NCBI GenBank assembly: GCA_021107195.1
Contig: JAIOTF010000013.1
Span: 1-50,463, forward strand
Length of the DNA: 50,463 nucleotides
Origin: Anaerolineaceae bacterium
Lineage (GTDB): Bacteria; Chloroflexota; Anaerolineae; Anaerolineales; Anaerolineaceae
Direction of reading: 5' to 3'
The notes under the pieces: model-generated
What the model saw: the letters and a program-made list of their open reading frames with translations, nothing else
Database searches by the model: none
What the model was told of the DNA's origin: nothing
In this document: positions 43,011-50,463 of the stretch, piece by piece
Layout: each line of letters begins with the position of its first letter
Position numbering within the stretch: the first letter of the stretch is position 1
Translations under genes and position numbers: made by a program

Positions 43011-44744
43011 ATGGCTCGTAAGAAAAAGACCAAGAAAAAAAATAATCTTTTACCCATAATACCAGTCATTGTATTGGTGTTGATTTTCTTTTTTGCTTTT
43101 TTCAATGAAATCAAGATCGTTGTGGGTTTTTGGTGGTGGGTCATTACTGCCATTCCCAAAGTCATTCTGGGGATGGATATTGGAGTGATGTCACGCGGTG
43201 ATGATTTTTACCAGGTGCAAAGGATTGTCCGTTTTAATTTAATTATTGGCCTGGGTTTCGTTTTTGTTTTTTGGTTGTTCCTTGCTGCACTGCAATCCCT
43301 CCTGCCAATTTCATCTATCAGGGAAATATTTTCAACCATGCGTATTGTATTTCGCCATTTTCGGGGAAAGCAGGTTCGTATTGCGCGCGTGGTTGGCGGG
43401 CATAACGTTTCCCCTGAAGAAAAAATGCAGCGTAAGAAAAAGTTTTCGTTTATCACAAATTTGATGCTGGATGATGAAGATAAGAAAGTGAAGTTTGAAC
43501 GTGGAGTGATTCTGTTGGATTCGGACAGTGCAATAGCTTTGGAAGAAATGACATCTGCTCCTGATTTGGTACTCATTGCATGGCGTTGGTTGTTAAGAAC
43601 ACTAAGACTTTTAGATGATGATACACCTCGTGTTTGCGGACCGGGGCTGATTTTCATCCATCCTTGGGAGCGGGTACATTCTTTTGTTGATCTGCGCAAA
43701 CAAATCCGTTCCGAAACAGAGGTTGTTGCGCTTACGGGTGACGGAATCGAAATCCGATCTTTTGTATTTTCTCTCTTTAGTGTTGGCCGGCAGCCCAAAC
43801 CTTTGCAACTGGCTTATAATGACGGCTTAGGCGAGGAGAACTTTCAGGCGGTTACCTTTTTTGAAGAAAAAGGCCGATTATGTGTGACAGGCTTCAAGGA
43901 TGACCTTGCCCAGGATGATCGCAGCGAAGCCTATCATTTTGCCCGGGCTGCCGGGCGCATGGGCGAGCTTGGGGCCTATTTTAATCCGCAAGACCCCGGT
44001 GTCCGGCCCGTTTATGACCCCAACCGCGTGTTTAACGCTGTTTATGCCCGCGCCCGGAACGGTAGCAGCGACCTTATCCGTTGGGATGATCTACCCCTCA
44101 TCTTCACTAAAGATGCTTTCAAGGAAATGGCTTCACAATTTAATTTTGATGAAATGAGTAATCCTATAGGGAAGACTTGTTTGATGGACTTCAAGCAGCG
44201 TGTCAACACTGCTGTACGCAACCTCGGGGTATTGACTTATAGTGTCGTTGTGCATCAATCTGGTGAACCCCTCAAAAAGGGAAACAGTTATGATCCTGCA
44301 GAGCTGCTTTCAAGCCCCGTGCGGGACTTCACCACTCCAAAGGTGCTGCGCGAACGCGGCATTATGAATATTTACTCTGCTTTTACTGCCGTTACCCCCT
44401 GTCCGGATGCAATCTATCAACAGCGTCTTGATAACTGGCAAGCCCGCTTACAGCGCGATATTGATATGGTAACCGCAAGACGTGAATTGGAAGTGCGCAA
44501 TATTTACAGCCGCGCACGCAGTCAGGCACAGCAAGAATTATCTACTGCCCTGAATGATATATTGAAGGATCGACAATACTCGGAAGAAGCCATGGCATTG
44601 CTGGTATTCCAGGCATTGGAAGAATATGCCTGCAATCCTGAGACGCGTCAGCGGCTGCCTAATGAGGTCATCACCTTATTGCGCAACTTGCATGATCGTA
44701 TCCTGCCACCGGGCACAAACAGTTTTCCCTTCTTAAGGGACTGA
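43011..44744 (+). CDS. Membrane protein with divergent SPFH/Band-7-like domain
   Basis: A 577-aa protein. A Lys-rich N-terminus leads to hydrophobic helices at about residues 12-55 and 72-100, then a cytoplasmic region. CGPGLIFIHPWERVHSFVDLR and TEVVALTGDGIEIRSFVFSLF match the start of SPFH domains (prohibitin/stomatin type) in pattern. After an inserted region, a long helix (RLDNWQARLQRDIDMVTARREL and on, rich in Arg, Gln and Glu) is like the coiled coil that follows SPFH domains. The assignment is by pattern and the domain is unusually diverged, with two helices before it. SPFH proteins form large membrane rings. It is the first gene behind a strong promoter, 14 bp before a second SPFH-like gene. 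Confidence 0.6.
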   Translation: MARKKKTKKKNNLLPIIPVIVLVLIFFFAFFNEIKIVVGFWWWVITAIPKVILGMDIGVMSRGDDFYQVQRIVRFNLIIGLGFVFVFWLFLAALQSLLPISSIREIFSTMRIVFRHFRGKQVRIARVVGGHNVSPEEKMQRKKKFSFITNLMLDDEDKKVKFERGVILLDSDSAIALEEMTSAPDLVLIAWRWLLRTLRLLDDDTPRVCGPGLIFIHPWERVHSFVDLRKQIRSETEVVALTGDGIEIRSFVFSLFSVGRQPKPLQLAYNDGLGEENFQAVTFFEEKGRLCVTGFKDDLAQDDRSEAYHFARAAGRMGELGAYFNPQDPGVRPVYDPNRVFNAVYARARNGSSDLIRWDDLPLIFTKDAFKEMASQFNFDEMSNPIGKTCLMDFKQRVNTAVRNLGVLTYSVVVHQSGEPLKKGNSYDPAELLSSPVRDFTTPKVLRERGIMNIYSAFTAVTPCPDAIYQQRLDNWQARLQRDIDMVTARRELEVRNIYSRARSQAQQELSTALNDILKDRQYSEEAMALLVFQALEEYACNPETRQRLPNEVITLLRNLHDRILPPGTNSFPFLRD

Positions 44745-44758
44745 AGGTTAATCTTTTT

Positions 44759-46168
44759 ATGGTACAGCAGATACGAGAATTTTTCAACGAGATTAGGCAA
44801 GGGATCGCTCGTCTGCGCAACCGCTATCGCGGCCAGTTTTACCGTTTTTTGCAAGGCATGTGGGCCAATCCGGAATTAAACCGCCAGTTACAGTCATTCT
44901 TTGGTCTGTTTGCGATAATTTTTTTGGTTGTGATGTTGTCTTGTTTTACCATTTTGGGAGATCGACTGAATCCAGAACCTCTGGATGTTGGCAGCGTAGC
45001 CCAAAAAGTTCACGACACCAATCCTTTCTTTGCGCATGTTCCTCGGGGAATCCTGGAATTTTTTGTGCTGCGGGTCAGTGGCGAAACACTTCGCTACGCT
45101 ATCTTACCGCTTTTAGCGGTCATTCTCATTTTTATTGCCGGAGCTTATTTTGTGAAGGATGTTTACGACCTGGACACATTTGGTCAGGGGTTGCGCCACA
45201 TGGTTTCGGCAATGTTCGGTCTTTTCTATCCGAAATTACTTGTGGATGAAGGGGAAGTCAAGCTTGAGGATGGTAAGACCAACCTCTTGAATGCCCTTGG
45301 CGGGCCCGGGTATGTCTTGATCCAACCGGGGAATGTCGTCCAGTTCCGGCAGATTCGTGAATTGACTAACCCCTCCATGTCAGAGTCATATTTTTTGGCT
45401 CATTTTGAATATCTCGAACTACCGGTCAGTTTGGAAGACCAGATTGGTCACTCTCCATCAGCAGTTTATGAAACCCGTGATGGAATTTTGACGCGCTTCA
45501 GGGATATTCGCTACGGCTATCGCATCATGCCGGCAGACGACGGTTTCAAACGTTCTCCAGATCAACCTTATTCTTATGACCCAGTTGCATTAGAATCTTT
45601 TCTGTTTGAACGGAGTGTTGACGACGAGGGGCTGCGCACCTGGCAAAGGAATATTTCCTTTGCTATTGATGGGCCTATTCGTGCCTTTGTTGGTGAAAAA
45701 ACCATTGATTTCTTAATGGCCCCAGGCATTGATGAGCAGGAAGTCCGTCGCATCATTCGTACTCGGGTATTGAATGCCCAGCCTCTGCGAAAATTTGGGG
45801 CGGAATTACTCTGGATTGATATTGGTAAGATTGAATTGTTTCAATTTGGTGATCAGATCAATAGTAAACGAATCCAGCGATGGGCAGCAGACTGGAAGGG
45901 TGACGCCGATGTTACCCGTGCCTATGGGGAAGCGACAAAACGGGTGTTCCTGGAAATTGGCCGCGCAGAAGCCCAGGCAGAGGCCCTCAAGAGCATTGCC
46001 AAGTCACTTGGTGATGTTGATTGGCAGGACGATGAGGTATCCAACCTGCGGCGCATTTTGTTGAGCCGCACAGCACAGTTTTTGGAAACATTTCTTGAAA
46101 AACAACCTGAGGAACTCGATTGTCAAACCCGCACCCCGCCCCTGAATGGCGATAAAGAGGACAAATGA
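44759..46168 (+). CDS. Second membrane protein with divergent SPFH-like domain
   Basis: A 469-aa protein. A basic amphipathic N-terminus precedes helices at about 45-65 (FGLFAIIFLVVMLSCFTIL) and 110-132 (LRYAILPLLAVILIFIAGAYF). The soluble part contains GGPGYVLIQPGNVVQFRQIR and TRDGILTRFRDIRYGYRIM, which parallel the two SPFH signatures of its neighbour. A helix rich in Ala, Glu and Arg follows (ATKRVFLEIGRAEAQAEALK). The pair probably arose by old duplication and may form a hetero-oligomer, as HflK/HflC and prohibitins do. GAAGG precedes the ATG at some distance. It overlaps the next gene by ATGA. Confidence 0.58.
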   Translation: MVQQIREFFNEIRQGIARLRNRYRGQFYRFLQGMWANPELNRQLQSFFGLFAIIFLVVMLSCFTILGDRLNPEPLDVGSVAQKVHDTNPFFAHVPRGILEFFVLRVSGETLRYAILPLLAVILIFIAGAYFVKDVYDLDTFGQGLRHMVSAMFGLFYPKLLVDEGEVKLEDGKTNLLNALGGPGYVLIQPGNVVQFRQIRELTNPSMSESYFLAHFEYLELPVSLEDQIGHSPSAVYETRDGILTRFRDIRYGYRIMPADDGFKRSPDQPYSYDPVALESFLFERSVDDEGLRTWQRNISFAIDGPIRAFVGEKTIDFLMAPGIDEQEVRRIIRTRVLNAQPLRKFGAELLWIDIGKIELFQFGDQINSKRIQRWAADWKGDADVTRAYGEATKRVFLEIGRAEAQAEALKSIAKSLGDVDWQDDEVSNLRRILLSRTAQFLETFLEKQPEELDCQTRTPPLNGDKEDK

Positions 46169-47283
46169 CAGATTTTAATTCGGCTTGTGGCTGGCTGTTC
46201 CAATTTGAAGACTCTCATCTTTCGTCCTTTGGTAAGGCAATGATTGAAATCATTGAAGCAGACCTGGGCGTGAAAACATGGACACAGTTACCACAATGGC
46301 CTCAGGATACTCCTCAGCCAATTGATATTGAAGGAAAAATCCAGCGATATGAGGGTTTTACTGAAAATCTCAGTCAGGATCCTCTGGAATTCCCGGAAGC
46401 TATGGTGCGTCTTGCTTATTACTACCTGCGCAAGGAGAATCCAGGCGAGGCTTTGTCTGTCCTGGAGCGGGCAGAAAAGGCATATCAAGCATTGAGCAAA
46501 GGGGATATTGCTGAGATCGTTAATTTAAAGTTCATGCTGGCCGTTGTGGACTGGTTGAAAGGCTGCACTGCGCTGCGGATGTTCAATACTCGCATGGCAT
46601 ATAAATATTGGGAGGCCTCAATTTCCAGTTTTGGAGAAATCGCGAAGAATGAAGATAGCCGATATTCCACAGACAAGGCTGTTTTTTGCGGTGCTCGGTT
46701 GAAGAATATGCTGGTTGATCTGATCTGTTTGCCAGAGGAAGCGTTTAGCTGGCTGGATCCGGATAAATATAGATGGATCGAGAGTTTTGGAGGGAAAGAT
46801 CGGCTTAATGAACCTACCAGACAGTTAAAAGATATTCTCGAAGAGTTATTGGAAAAATCAGATTTAACAGGTATCAACGCTGAATTGCAGAATTTTCGCC
46901 AGGTAAGCGAGGAATCCGTTTATAGTCTTAACCCCGCCCTGAATTATGGTGAAGCAGACGCTTTGCTTGTGACGGGTCTGTGTTTATTGTCGATGGGGAA
47001 TGCTGAACAGGCGCGCAAAGCAATCGATCAGGCGTCTTCCAAATTTCTGCCTGACACTCACCCGCGCGCTATTTCGTATTGGCTGCTTGGAATTGCATAC
47101 TGGCGCCGGCCGGTCAAAAAGACTGAGGCTGTGAAATATTGGCAGTGGGCGATCCAGGTATTTAAAAAGCTGCAATACCAGGCTGATATGAGCCGTAAAG
47201 AAAAAGCGCGCAATTGGTATCGCAGCCAGATTGTTTTTATGCGGTGCGCTTTAGAAAAGAAAATTGCCGAGAAATTCAATTGA
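46165..47283 (+). CDS. TPR-like helical repeat protein of the SPFH operon
   Basis: A 372-aa soluble protein, probably cytoplasmic. Helical pairs resembling tetratricopeptide repeats are visible: MVRLAYYYLRKENPGEALSV with LERAEKAYQAL, ADALLVTGLCLLSMGNAEQA and YWLLGIAYWRRPVKKTEA. No enzymatic motif was recognised. It is translationally coupled to the second SPFH-like gene (ATGA). Its 3' end overlaps the convergent AAA+ gene by 8 bp. An adaptor between the membrane proteins and the ATPase is a reasonable guess. Confidence 0.6.
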   Translation: MTDFNSACGWLFQFEDSHLSSFGKAMIEIIEADLGVKTWTQLPQWPQDTPQPIDIEGKIQRYEGFTENLSQDPLEFPEAMVRLAYYYLRKENPGEALSVLERAEKAYQALSKGDIAEIVNLKFMLAVVDWLKGCTALRMFNTRMAYKYWEASISSFGEIAKNEDSRYSTDKAVFCGARLKNMLVDLICLPEEAFSWLDPDKYRWIESFGGKDRLNEPTRQLKDILEELLEKSDLTGINAELQNFRQVSEESVYSLNPALNYGEADALLVTGLCLLSMGNAEQARKAIDQASSKFLPDTHPRAISYWLLGIAYWRRPVKKTEAVKYWQWAIQVFKKLQYQADMSRKEKARNWYRSQIVFMRCALEKKIAEKFN

Positions 47284-50071
47284 TTTGGGAAAACGCTATC
47301 AGGCTTTGACTTGTTGAGTCTTCAGATGGAACATCCCGCAATTCAAAGCAAGGTGTTATCTTATCTTCTGACCCATTATTATTTTGGGGGAGTTGCTGCA
47401 CAAATCGGATTGCCAGGTTATCTTTCATTGTTTCGTAGACCTGGTGTAAAGTCCGAGCATTGCCAAAAGTTTTAACCTCTTTGGTTTTAAGGTAAGCGAT
47501 AAAGTCAATTGCAGCATCTGATACGTCCCGAGGGAGTTGAATTCGGTCTGCGTTTGCTAAATTGTCCAGAATTACCCCTAGTTCCTCAACCGTGAAGTCC
47601 GGGAAATGGATCTTCTTTTGGAAGCGGGAAGGCAGACCGGGATTAGCATGCAGGAAGTGTTGCATTTTGTCGGGATACCCTGCTGCGATCACGACGATCC
47701 GTTCGCGGTGATCTTCCATTAATTTGACCAGCGTTTCGATTGCTTCCTGTCCAAAATCTCCGTCTCCCCTGGCAGCCAAAGCATAAGCTTCATCGATGAA
47801 GAGCACGCCATCCAGGGCTTGCTTGAATTTCTCTTCCGTCTTAATCGCTGTCTGTCCAACGTATCTTCCTACCAGATCGCTGCGGGAGACTTCAACGCAA
47901 TGTCCCTTACGCAGCAAGCCCAGGTGACGGAATATCTTTCCCACCAGGCGTGCGGTGGTGGTTTTTCCCGTTCCCGGGTTGCCCGTAAACAGAAAATGGC
48001 GCAGGATCGATTGCGGATGGGAATCCCCATTTGTTTTGTGCAGGGTAATTTCCAATTGAATGCGGTAGGCCACTTTCCGCAGTTCTTTTTTTACATTTTG
48101 TAAACCCACCAATTCATCCAATTCCGAGAATAGCGATTCGAGATTTTGTTCTTCAGGCATCAGGTAGCTGCGGTAATGTGCCGGGATGTCTGTTTCTGTC
48201 AGCGGGGTATCAATGGGAACATTCTGCTCAAAAATGCGCAATGCATGCAGCCGTTCCACTGCTTCGACCAGATTATGCATTTCGCCTGCATTGCCGAAGT
48301 ACTCATCCCGTGAGTTGTAGAGTCCGGTGACGATCTCTTCCAGCAGCTCGTTGACAGGATCTTCAGTCGAAAGCTGGCGGTCTTCAAGCATCTTTTGCAG
48401 AATGGCAAGCAACTCGTCCGGGGAATAATCCGGAAATGTCAGGCGGTTTTGTTCTGGGATGCGCCGCGGCAGACCTGGATTTTCCTTGTAAAAAGCGCTC
48501 ATCTTTTCCGGGTACCCCGCTGCGATCAGCACCCACGGATTGATGTCATCCTCCATCCGGGTGAGGAGTGTGCCCAGAGCTTCCTGCCCAAAACCACCAC
48601 GCTCCTTTTCAGTGAGGAGATATGCCTCGTCCAGAAAGAGAACCCCGCCTGCAGCGCTGTCAATGGCGGTATTGGTTTTTTGGGCTGTACCACCCACATG
48701 ATTTGCAATCAAATCTGCTGCCTTGACTTCAATTAAATGCCCTTTGGGTAATAAACCGATTTCGCGATACAGCTCTCCTACCAGACGCGCCACTGTGGTT
48801 TTGCCCGTGCCGGGGTTTCCTGAGAAGATCATGTGCAGAGAAGGTTGTAAATCACGTTTTTGCTTTCGACGTTGGGTTACGATCAGCCAGGCGCGCATTT
48901 CAAGCAGGTGCTGTTTCACAGAATCCAGGCCTACTAACCGGGACAGCTTTTGTTCGGCTGATTCGTTCGGATCCCGCACGGATTGGAACCAGCCTGCTTT
49001 TCTCGCTGAAGCCAGGTTGACTGTACCAACGCCTTCAAGGGCATCCACCCAGGAACGAATCGATTGGTTCTCAGCGGCCATCCATTCGCTCAGTATTTGA
49101 AGCTTGGCGGGTTTATCTGCTATCTCCGCTCCGGCGGGAAGGGAAGCCACCAGCCAACTGATCTCTGCTGCCTGCGGCGGCCCGATCTGATGAGAACTTC
49201 TTGCGGATCTTTGGGTTATTCTGCTTTGGTTCAGTCCGTTTCTCAATGCTGGCAATGGGAGTTGCTGCAGCGATTGAAACAGAGTTTGCGGAGTTTCCGC
49301 AGAAAAGATGAGGATGCAGATGTTCCGGTTTTGCGATGGCAGATGCTGCCAATCAGAGACCAACCCGGCCAACGTGCGTTGATCATCGAAAAAAGTCAGC
49401 GAGGTTTCAGCTTGCTGGATAATTACCGCTGTTGGCTCTTCCCCGGTTTTCGTCATCATCGTATGCAGGGTGCGGATAGCGTGGGTGTCGCCCATACCAC
49501 CCTGCCCCAACTTATATATTTGCGGCTGCTCCTTAACCCGATATTCCGTTTGTGGTTCTGATACGCCAATTACAGTTTGCTGCGTCTGTTGGAATGCTGC
49601 TGGTGCGCCATTGATGTGCGAGCTGCGTACCCCTTCGGTTTTAAGCAGCATCCTGTTTTGGAAAGGGCCATTGTCCAGATGGCGCATGCCTGTTCGGTCC
49701 AGTGCATGATGACTAAAGATTTCAGGGGAATCGGTAATGGAGACTGCGGGGTTATGGCTATCATGTGGAGGGTTTAAGGCTTTCTTTCGGGGCTTATCCG
49801 GCAGCGCCCCATTTTTGGATTCGCTATCCAGAAAATGGAGCGACTGATGCGGCGAAAAGAAGGCAATATTGGCATATCCTTGTTGTTTGAGAATCGTCCA
49901 TAATACCTGATAGATATTGTATTCTTCGTTTTCTCCGAGGAAATATCTGTCCCGGGTACCCATCCCGTACAGCATCAGCAGCCGTTCGCGCCGGTGAGAG
50001 TGGATGAAGTCGTACATTTCCTTCACCCGGCCATTTTGTATCCGTATGTGATTGAGATTTTTTAGCACCAT
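47276..50071 (-). CDS. Twin-domain CbxX/SpoVK-type AAA+ ATPase with long N-terminal extension
   Basis: A 931-aa protein. The first 370 residues have no clear family; LMLYGMGTRDRYF, AVIIQQAETSL and NICILIFSAET suggest a degenerate NTPase-like fold. Two AAA+ modules of the CbbX/SpoVK type follow. Module 1 has Walker A GNPGTGKT (418-425) and Walker B LFLDEAY (Asp481, Glu482). Module 2 has GNPGTGKT (697-704) and LFIDEAY (Asp760, Glu761). Both have the AAGYPxKM segment. Module 2 keeps NPGLPSRF with the expected arginine finger; module 1 reads NPGLPRRIPEQ, less standard. CbbX proteins remodel protein complexes by threading. It converges on the SPFH/TPR operon and lies 15 bp from the partial gene before it. 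Confidence 0.87.
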   Translation of the reverse strand: MVLKNLNHIRIQNGRVKEMYDFIHSHRRERLLMLYGMGTRDRYFLGENEEYNIYQVLWTILKQQGYANIAFFSPHQSLHFLDSESKNGALPDKPRKKALNPPHDSHNPAVSITDSPEIFSHHALDRTGMRHLDNGPFQNRMLLKTEGVRSSHINGAPAAFQQTQQTVIGVSEPQTEYRVKEQPQIYKLGQGGMGDTHAIRTLHTMMTKTGEEPTAVIIQQAETSLTFFDDQRTLAGLVSDWQHLPSQNRNICILIFSAETPQTLFQSLQQLPLPALRNGLNQSRITQRSARSSHQIGPPQAAEISWLVASLPAGAEIADKPAKLQILSEWMAAENQSIRSWVDALEGVGTVNLASARKAGWFQSVRDPNESAEQKLSRLVGLDSVKQHLLEMRAWLIVTQRRKQKRDLQPSLHMIFSGNPGTGKTTVARLVGELYREIGLLPKGHLIEVKAADLIANHVGGTAQKTNTAIDSAAGGVLFLDEAYLLTEKERGGFGQEALGTLLTRMEDDINPWVLIAAGYPEKMSAFYKENPGLPRRIPEQNRLTFPDYSPDELLAILQKMLEDRQLSTEDPVNELLEEIVTGLYNSRDEYFGNAGEMHNLVEAVERLHALRIFEQNVPIDTPLTETDIPAHYRSYLMPEEQNLESLFSELDELVGLQNVKKELRKVAYRIQLEITLHKTNGDSHPQSILRHFLFTGNPGTGKTTTARLVGKIFRHLGLLRKGHCVEVSRSDLVGRYVGQTAIKTEEKFKQALDGVLFIDEAYALAARGDGDFGQEAIETLVKLMEDHRERIVVIAAGYPDKMQHFLHANPGLPSRFQKKIHFPDFTVEELGVILDNLANADRIQLPRDVSDAAIDFIAYLKTKEVKTFGNARTLHQVYETMKDNLAIRFVQQLPQNNNGSEDKITPCFELRDVPSEDSTSQSLIAFSQIN

Positions 50072-50086
50072 AAAAAAGTCCAGGAT

Positions 50087-50463
50087 TTAGACCGAGAGAT
50101 GATCTTGTCTTCTCGCTTGAGATTTTTGATAAAGGATATGATTTTTGACTTCTCGCCCGGTATCCGGCAGTATTTGTAACTCGCCGGTTTGCAAGCCATA
50201 TTCTTCCAGGCTGTGCAGAATTTCGGATGCGCGTTGTTTCAATTCGTGATCGGTACGCTGTTCAGCATCGGCAGAGATCAAATGCAGGTGATTGCTGGCA
50301 GTTTTATTCTTGTTGGGCTGCACGCCAATGATGATCTCATCACCCGCCAGATTCATTACGTTTGCCTGGAAAGTTTTCCTCTGGTCGTTTTTCTCGTAAG
50401 CGGAAGTGGTCAGGACAAAGCCCTGGTCTTCCAGCGCCTGAATGACAATATCTGCGATGTTGA
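50087..50463 (-). CDS. Unidentified protein, C-terminal part, cut by the right edge
   Basis: The frame is open from the window edge (first full codon at 50461) to TGA at 50089-50087, giving at least 125 residues. Visible segments are NIADIVIQALEDQGFVL, DEIIIGVQPNKNKTASNHL and LKQRASEILHSLEEYGL. It looks like a small alpha/beta domain followed by a helix and a basic tail. No family was recognised. An internal ATG at 50356 is unlikely to be the true start because homologous-looking sequence continues upstream. Its stop is 15 bp before the AAA+ start, so both probably share an operon. Confidence 0.6.
   Translation of the reverse strand, partial: NIADIVIQALEDQGFVLTTSAYEKNDQRKTFQANVMNLAGDEIIIGVQPNKNKTASNHLHLISADAEQRTDHELKQRASEILHSLEEYGLQTGELQILPDTGREVKNHILYQKSQARRQDHLSV

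Overview
The window reads as chromosomal DNA of an anaerobic or facultative member of the Chloroflexota, probably class Anaerolineae. This rests on family content, not on a database search: secreted proteins with Chloroflexi-type 'YNFP' repeats, cohesin and dockerin modules, a DUF3417-type glucan phosphorylase, a Na+-pumping methylmalonyl-CoA decarboxylase operon, and chromosomal FmrO/RmtB-like 16S rRNA methyltransferases. No rRNA, tRNA, CRISPR array, prophage or intact insertion sequence was seen.

Positions 588-15577 form an exopolysaccharide or O-antigen-like locus, all on the + strand and often translationally coupled (TAATG, ATGA and TGATG overlaps). It holds a nucleotide-sugar dehydrogenase and epimerase, a Wzx-like flippase, two GT4 and one GT2 glycosyltransferases, two large membrane proteins of GT-C or polymerase type, and a WbpD-WbpE-WbpB set. 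With the WbpA-like first gene this gives a route from UDP-GlcNAc to UDP-GlcNAc3NAcA. The C2-epimerase WbpI is not in the window. A 130-bp repeat-like element sits at 5371-5500. Glycogen phosphorylase (15717) and a UPF0316 membrane protein follow.

Positions 18927-26378 hold a small extracellular cohesin/dockerin set. It has a secreted cohesin protein with three YNFP repeats, a secreted dockerin protein with three InlB-like repeats, and a cohesin lipoprotein. An inactive-looking PP2C-like membrane protein lies between them on the opposite strand. A GT-C type membrane glycosyltransferase follows at 26584.

Positions 28848-32317 (- strand) are an mmdA-mmdD-mmdC-mmdB operon for a sodium-translocating decarboxylase. 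Its biotin carrier gene carries an in-frame TAA just before the biotinylation motif, so it is broken or recoded in this sequence.

Positions 32733-39473 hold a DUF3048 lipoprotein, an M55 D-aminopeptidase, and then a tight RNA-modification operon: a TGT-family transglycosylase, two tandem FmrO-family (aminoglycoside-resistance type) 16S rRNA methyltransferases, and an RsmF/Sun-like m5C methyltransferase. The second FmrO copy keeps the SAM site but has lost a conserved C-terminal motif.

Positions 39956-42847 pair a GAF-GAF-GGDEF diguanylate cyclase with a propeller-type lipoprotein. Positions 43011-50463 hold what may be an undescribed membrane system: two adjacent, divergent SPFH-like membrane proteins and a TPR-like protein behind a good sigma-70-type promoter. 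They converge on a twin-domain CbxX/SpoVK-type AAA+ ATPase with a long extra N-terminus, preceded by an unidentified gene that runs off the right edge.
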